A DNA stretch of 64,000 nucleotides, taken from assembly GCF_035594125.1 (NCBI RefSeq), contig NC_087190.1, positions 7,987,539-8,051,538 on the forward strand, read 5' to 3'. Position numbers and translations under genes: made by a program. Positions 58,351 through 64,000 of the stretch are shown one piece after another; the stretch's first letter is position 1, and each line of letters opens with the position of its first letter. Under the pieces are notes generated by a model. It searched no databases, had not been told where the DNA came from, and saw nothing but the letters and a program-made list of their open reading frames with translations. The DNA is from Scylla paramamosain. Its lineage: Eukaryota > Arthropoda > Malacostraca > Decapoda > Portunidae.

Positions 58351-58450
58351 NNNNNNNNNNNNNNNNNNNNNNNNNNNNNNNNNNNNNNNNNNNNNNNNNN
58401 NNNNNNNNNNNNNNNNNNNNNNNNNNNNNNNNNNNNNNNNNNNNNNNNNN
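58351..58450. other. Assembly gap (100 N)
   Basis: Exactly 100 N, a conventional unknown-size scaffold gap. R-orientation satellite ends on the left and F-orientation satellite begins on the right, so order and orientation across the gap are not supported by the sequence itself. Confidence 0.99.
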
Positions 58451-59518
58451 CAAAAACTTTTAATACACGTTTTTGGTTAATGTTGTTCATTTTTTTCTTC
58501 ATGTAGAGTTTCTTCATGTATGTATTTTGGCGTTTTCGTACCTAACATAAGGAAAAACACTCATAGTACACGTACATTACATAGTACATAGGTAATGTTG
58601 TTCTGCTTCTTTATATACGAGTATAGTTCTTTGAATGCATTTTCGAGTTTTAGTATCTAATATGTGGAAAACCCTCATAATACAAGTTTTTCATAATGTT
58701 TCTCCGTTTCTCCATATAGAGCGTTATTCATGTATTTTAGCATTTTATTGCATAAAAAGTTGAAAAGACATAACATTTCTGTTAAAATCGTTTCTTTTCC
58801 CAATATCTGGTAATTTGCATGCATTTTGGTGTTTTGGTACCTAACAAGCTCAAAAACACTCAAAAGAAATATTTTTTTGCTGATGTTTTTGTTTCTCCAT
58901 TAACGGTGTTTTGGATGCGTTTTAGCAGTTTGGTGCGTAAGAAGCACTCAAATGACACGTTTTTAATGAAGCATTTTTATTTTTACATATAGAGTGTTTT
59001 CCACGATTTTTTTTTTTTTTAGCATTTGATGCCTTATATAATAATAATAAAAAGCACGTTTCTGGTAATGTTATTTCCTTACCCCAAATAAGGTGATTTG
59101 CATGCATTTTCGGGTTTTGCTTCTTAACTTTATGGAAAAAATAAAAGAAACTCATGATTTTGTTAATGTTGTTCTGTTTTTCCATAAGTGGTGTTTTCCA
59201 CGCGTTGTAACGTTTTGGTACATAAGAAGCAGAAAACACACAAAAGAAGTTTTTTTATAATGTTGTTTGTTTTGTTAAGTAACAAGCACAAAAATAATAA
59301 TATCTTTTCATTTCCCAATATCATTTAATTTGCATGTATTTTGGCGTTTTAGTACCTAACAAGTTCAAAAACACTCAAAATACCAGTTTTTGGTAATGAT
59401 GTTCTGTTTTCCCATTGAGTTTTTCAGCGTTTTAGCGATTTGGTACGTAATAAGCTCAAAACACTCAAAAGACACGTTTTTGATAATGTTGGTTTCTTCT
59501 CTTTTCCGGTAATATAAG

Positions 59519-59771
59519 TTTTATATTCTTTTTACCCTTTTGGTGTCTAATATGCAAAAAAAAAAAAAAAAATCAAATGGGGCGTTTCAGGTAATGTCGT
59601 TTCATTACACAAAGTAGGGTGTTTTGCATGCATTTTGTCGTTGTTTTATATTCTTTTTACCCTTTTGGTGTCTAATATGCAAAAAAAAAGAAAAAAAAAA
59701 CTCAAATGGGGCGTTTCAGGTAATGTCGTTTCATTACACAAAGTAGGGTGTTTTGCATGTATTTTATCGTT
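59519..59771. repeat. 125-bp tandem duplication
   Basis: TTTTATATTCTTTTTACCC starts at 59519 and again at 59644. Both copies carry GGTGTCTAATATGC, an A run, GGGGCGTTTCAGGTAATG and CACAAAGTAGGGTG. They differ mainly in the A run and in two bases near the end. Confidence 0.9.
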
Positions 59772-60103
59772 TTGGTACCTAATAAGCTGAAAAACACTCA
59801 AAACACACGTTATTTGTCAATAAAGACGTTTTGCATGCGTTTTAGAGTTTTCGTACGTAAGAAAATGAGTAAAAAAAAACATTCATAAGAGTTTTCGGTA
59901 AAGTTCTTTTCTTTTTCAATACATATTTTTTTTGCATGCAGTTTGGCGTTTTGGTACCTGACAACCTTAAAAAGAATACATGTTTTTTGGTAATATTATT
60001 TTTTTTGTTTGTTTTTTGGTAATATTCTTCTTGTTTCTTCATATAAGGTACTTTGTATGTATTTTGGAGTTTTAATATTTAACATCGGGAAAAAAAAATC
60101 TCA

Positions 60104-60670
60104 TAATAAACGTTTTTGGTAATGTTGTGTTTCTCGATATTGACTGCTGTTTATGTATTTTAGGATTTTGGTAAAAAAGAAGCTTAAATAAAAACAACAA
60201 TAATAATAAACTTTTCCGTTAATATCTTTTCGTTTCCCGAAGTTGGGTAGTGTTTTCTTTTTCCATATAGAGTGTTTTCCATACTTTCTAGCGCTTAGAT
60301 TAAAAATATACTGAAAAACACCCAAATGACACGTTTGTGGTGATGTTCCGTTATCCCAAACAGGGTGGTTTGCATGCATTTTTTGGTTTTGCTATATAAC
60401 AAAATAAAAAACACTTTAAAACACACGTTTTTAATAATGTCGTCCTGTTTCTTCATATATGCTTTATATGTGTTTTGCCGATTTGGTATGTAACATAGGG
60501 ATAAACACTCATAATACACATTTTTGGCAATGTTGTTCTGTTTCTCAATGCAGACTGGTATTCACAAGTTTTAGCCTTTTGGCACATAAGAAGCTGAAAA
60601 AAAAGCTCATAATACTTCTTTTTGTTAATATCGTTTAATTTCTAAATATCATGTGATTTGCATGCATTTT
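60104..60670. repeat. F satellite segment duplicated at 62975-63567
   Basis: Shared rare variants include GTTGTGTTTCTCGATATTGA, CCAAACAGGGTGGTTTGC and CAATGCAGACTGGTATTCAC. Direct copies lie about 2.9 kb apart, with LINE-A copy 2 between them. Confidence 0.9.
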
Positions 60671-61010
60671 TGCATGCATACTCAAAACACCCGTTATTGG
60701 TTATGCTATTCTGTTTCTCCATAAAGGGTATTTTGCAAACGTTTTAGGGTTTTGGTGTATTAGAAGCTCAAAAAAAAAAAAAAAATCAAGACATTAAAAA
60801 CACACGTTTTAGGTAATGTTTTTATTCTTTTCCCATATAGGATGCTTTGCATGCTCTTTGACGTTTTGGTACCTAAAGAATTCGAAAACACTTATAATAT
60901 ACGTTTTTGGTAAGGTTGTTGTAATTCTTTTTATAGGGTGCATTGTTTGCATTTTGGCGTTTTGGAATAACTGGAAAAACTCTCATAATACACGTTTTTT
61001 TTTTTCATTT

Positions 61011-62253
61011 TTTTCTCAAAAATACCCATAATACAAATTCTTTGGTAATATTGGTATGTTTCTTTATATAGGCTGCTTTGTATGTATGTTAACGTTTTTG
61101 TACCTAACATGAGGACAAACAGTATAAATACTCGTTCTTTTTCTCCATATAGAGATCTATTCATGTGATTTAGCATTTTGGTACGTAAGAAGCTAAAAAA
61201 ATACTCATAATACACTTTTCTTTTAATATAATTTCGTTTCCCCATATCCCGCGTGTTCTTTGCATGCATTTTGGCGTTTTTTTTACCTGAAAGCTCAAAA
61301 ACTTTTAAAGCACTTTTTTTGCTAATGTTGTTCTGTTTCTATATAAAAATCGTTTCAGTCGCGTTTTAGCTATTAAGTACGCAAGAAGATCAAAAACACT
61401 CAAAAGACACGTTTTTCATAGTTATTTTCCCCCATATATAGTATTTTGCATTCTTTTTAGCGTTTTGGAGCATAATATGCTAAAAAAAAAAAAAAAATAA
61501 CACGTTTTTGTTAAAATCCTTTCCTTTCCCTGTATAAAATATCTTGCATGCCTTCTGGGGTCTTATATAAGAAGCTCTTATGTAAGAAGCTCAGAAACAC
61601 ATACAAGACCTGTTTTTTTTTTTTATATAATATTGTTTGATTTCCCAAGTAGGGTATTTTCCATGCTTTTTTTTTTATCGTTTTAGTGCCTATTAGGCAT
61701 AAAATAAAAACATGTTTATGGTAATGTGTATGGTGAAATAGGATGTTTTACATATATTTTGACATTTTGGTACCTGCTAAGATCAAAAACTCTCAAAAAG
61801 CACGTTTGGGGTAATGTTATTATTTTCCTTAATAAATTGTATTTGGAATGCGTTTTAGAGTTTTGGTATGAAAGAAACGAAAAAAAAAAACTCAAAAGAC
61901 ACGTTTTTAATAATGTTGTCTTCTTTTCCCATATAGGGTACTTAAGCAAACACTTTGGCGATTTGGTACCTAAAAAGCTCAAAAACACTCAGAAGACACT
62001 TTTCTGGTAATGTTTCCTTTTCCCATATGCCTCGCATTGAATTTTGGTATGTAACAAGTTTTAAAAGATACAATATGAACGTTTTTTGGTAATGTTGTTT
62101 TGTTTTTCCATACAGGGTGCTATTCGTGTTTTTTTAGCATTTTATTATCTAAGAAGCTAAAAAGCACTAATAAAAAGCATTCCTGTTAATATCGTTTTGT
62201 TTCCTCAAATAGGGTCCTTTGCATGTATTTTGGTGTTTTTGTACATGACAAGG
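61011..62253. repeat. Segmental duplication, copy 2 of 5031-6292
   Basis: Direct copy of 5031-6292 up to GTACATGACAAGG. After that this copy jumps straight into LINE-A at the base corresponding to 6614. Confidence 0.9.
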
Positions 62254-62811
62254 CACATCTCATCTCTAGCTAAAACATCTTCTATGAAGTTTGATGTTCT
62301 GAAACATCTCCGCCAGTTTTTCTCACCCCCCCCAGCTGCTAACTCTGTACAAGGGTCTTATCCGTCCATGTATGGAGTATGCTTCACATGTCTGGGGAGT
62401 TCCACTCATACTGCTCTTCTAGACAGGGTGGAATCAAAAGCTTTTCGTCTCATCAACTCCTCTCCTCTAACTGACTGTCTTCAGCCTCTCTCTCACCACC
62501 GCAATGTTGCATAGTTAGCTGTCTTCTACCGCTATTTTCATGCTAACTGCTCTTCCGATCTTGCCAAGAGTTAACCAGTATTCTCAATCAGTCATCCCTT
62601 TCTCTGGTAAACTCTGGAACTCCCTGCCTGCTTTTGTATTTCCACCTTCCTATGACTTAAATTCCTTCAAGAGGGAGGTTTCAAGACACTTATTCATCAA
62701 TTTTTGACCACTGCTTTGACCCTTTTATGGGACTGGCATTTCAGTGGGCATTTTTTTTTATTAGATTTTTGTTGCCCTTGGCCAGTGTTCTTCCTACATA
62801 AAAAAAAAAAA
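62254..62811 (+). mobile_element. LINE-A copy 2: 3' end with poly(A) tail
   Basis: This copy begins at CACATCTCATCTC (equivalent to 6614) and keeps the 3' end lost from copy 1: LINSSPLTDCLQPLSHHRNVA, a TAG stop, then LAVFYRYFHANCSSDLAK. After that comes an apparent internal deletion, then a shifted frame corresponding to the usual GKLWNSLP segment near 62608. The 3' untranslated part (GGCCAGTGTTCTTCCTACAT) ends in an A12 tail at 62800-62811. It shares the C8 run and the shortened G run with copy 1. The two are therefore the same insertion duplicated with its satellite flank, not separate insertions. Compared with copy 1 it lacks the equivalent of 6293-6613. Confidence 0.85.
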
Positions 62812-62971
62812 CTAAAACTCATGCAAAACACCAATTATGGAAAATAGAACATCATTGCCAAAAAAAAAAAAACGTGTATATTGAGTTTTTTTTTCAGATT
62901 CTTAGGTATTAAAATGCGAAAATGGATGCAAAACACCGTCTATGGGGTAACAGAACGACATTACCAGAAAA
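62812..62971 (+). repeat. R-orientation satellite
   Basis: About 1.6 monomers in R orientation follow the LINE-A tail. Bases 62904-62970 recur at 63584-63660 with three substitutions and a 9-bp insertion (GATATTAAA-like). Confidence 0.85.
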
Positions 62972-63585
62972 AAAAAATTTCATAATATACGTTTTTGGTA
63001 ATGTTGTGTTTCTCGATATTGACTGCTGTTCATGTACGAGTATTTTAGGATTTTGGTAAAAAAAAAAAGAAGCTAAAAAAAAAACATTAATAATACACTT
63101 TTCTGTTAATATCTTTTCGTTTCCCAAAGTTGGGTAAGGTTTTGTTCTCCCATATAGAATGTTTTCCATACTTTCTAGCGTTTTGATTACTAATATACTG
63201 AAAAACACCCAAGTGACAAGTTTGTGGTAATGTTGTTCCGTTATCCCAAACAGGGTGGTTTGCCTGCATTTTTTTGGTTTTGCCATATAACAAGATGAAA
63301 AACATTTAAAACACACGTTTTTAGTAATGTCATTCTGTTTCTTCATATATGCTTTATATGCGTTTTGCCGATTTGGTATCTAACATGGGGATAAACACTC
63401 ATAATACACATTCTTAATAATGTTGTTCCGTTTCTCAATGCAGACTGGTATTCACAAGTTTTAGCCTTTTGGTACATAAGAAGCTGAAAAAAGCTCATAA
63501 TACTTCTTTTCGTTAATATCGTTTAATTTCCAAATATCATGTGATCTGCATGGATTTTTGCATCTTGGTACCTAACAAGCTCAAG
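62972..63585 (-). repeat. F-orientation insert copied from about 60.1-60.7 kb
   Basis: This is a direct copy of 60104-60670 followed by a few more bases, set between R blocks. The left join is GAAAAAAAAAATTTCATAAT near 62972. The right join is CTCAAGGTATTAAAG near 63585. Near-identical R sequence of about 66 bp stands on each side. It contains one ACGAGT insertion at 63035-63040 relative to the source. Confidence 0.85.
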
Positions 63586-64000
63586 GTATTAAAGATATTA
63601 AAATGCGAAAATGGATGTAAAACACCGTCTATCGGGTAACGGAACGACATTACCAGAAACTTGTCATTTGGGTGTTTTTTTTTTTTAGCTTCTTACGTAC
63701 CAAAATGCTAAAACGCGTCCACTGTATATTGAGATACATAACAATATTGCCATAAACGTGGATTTTAAGTGTTTTGAGCTTCTTAGGGACCAAAACACCA
63801 AAATGGTAAAGGTACATTTTTTTCTTTTTACTTGTTAGGTACCAAAATCCCAAAGTGAATGCAAGACACCTTCTATGGGAAAAGAATACAACATTATTAT
63901 AAACGTGTCTTTTTTTCGGGGGGTTGCCTTCAAAGGTATTAAGTCGCCAAACTGCATGCAAAGTACCCTATATCAGAAGAAAACAACTTTATTAAAAACG
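63586..64000 (+). repeat. R-orientation satellite to window end
   Basis: About four R monomers, the first nearly identical to 62904-62970. The window ends in mid-monomer. No gene is present. Confidence 0.85.

Larger units (their letters stand above)
58451..62253 (-). repeat. Irregular monomeric satellite block, F orientation
   Basis: This is the same style of irregular F monomers as 1-6292, with the same variants. The last 1.24 kb is a direct duplicate of 5031-6292. A 125-bp tandem duplication and a segment copied to 62975 are listed separately. No gene is present. Confidence 0.85.

Overview
This window is not prokaryotic and I find no intact gene in it. It is AT-rich eukaryotic repeat DNA. 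About 95% of it is one diverged satellite family with a monomer of about 96 bp. Two kinds of degraded non-LTR retrotransposon (LINE) and several long dinucleotide tracts interrupt it. The LINE remnants resemble, from memory, elements that are common in decapod crustaceans: one ends in an A tail, the other in an octanucleotide tail. A crab-like arthropod is my best guess for the host, held at moderate confidence because no single-copy gene is present.

Monomer and orientation. I call 'R' the strand on which the monomer reads, in order, GGTACC, AAAACGCTAAAA, TGCATGCA, an AGCACCCTATATGG-like stretch, GGAAACG, ACATTAC, GAAACGTGT, and a GAGTGTTTTTGAGC-like stretch; 'F' is its reverse complement. 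The window alternates F and R blocks with 19 orientation switches. Sixteen are direct satellite-to-satellite joins, two are at LINE copies, and one is across an assembly gap.

Layout. 1-6292: F, irregular monomers. 6327-6813: LINE-A copy 1, a 3' fragment. 6819-13730: a large inverted repeat with arms of about 2.34 kb and a nested 1.04-kb tandem duplication. 13731-15991: short F/R/F blocks with a 122-bp (AT)n. 15992-19138: R, irregular, with a 728-bp pure (AT)n and a (GT)25. 19139-35430: higher-order-repeat (HOR) array 1, mostly R with two F inserts and a near-perfect hairpin centred at 28010. 35431-41301: irregular R, with one F insert and a 152-bp (AT)n. 41302-43289: LINE-B, a decayed reverse transcriptase. 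43290-58350: HOR array 2, R with one F insert. 58351-58450: 100 N. 58451-62253: irregular F. 62254-62811: LINE-A copy 2. 62812-64000: R/F/R blocks.

In the two HOR arrays, eleven distinguishable monomers follow one another in a fixed order and the set recurs about every 1.1 kb. Segments of 1.3 to about 7 kb have been copied within the window: 5031-6292 to 61011-62253, 19139-20491 to 25159-26514, about 28130-35640 to about 51570-58350, and 60104-60670 to 62975-63567. The window looks like satellite heterochromatin, possibly centromeric or pericentromeric, shaped by LINE insertion, unequal exchange and inverted template switching. Nothing in it supports an expressed protein-coding system.
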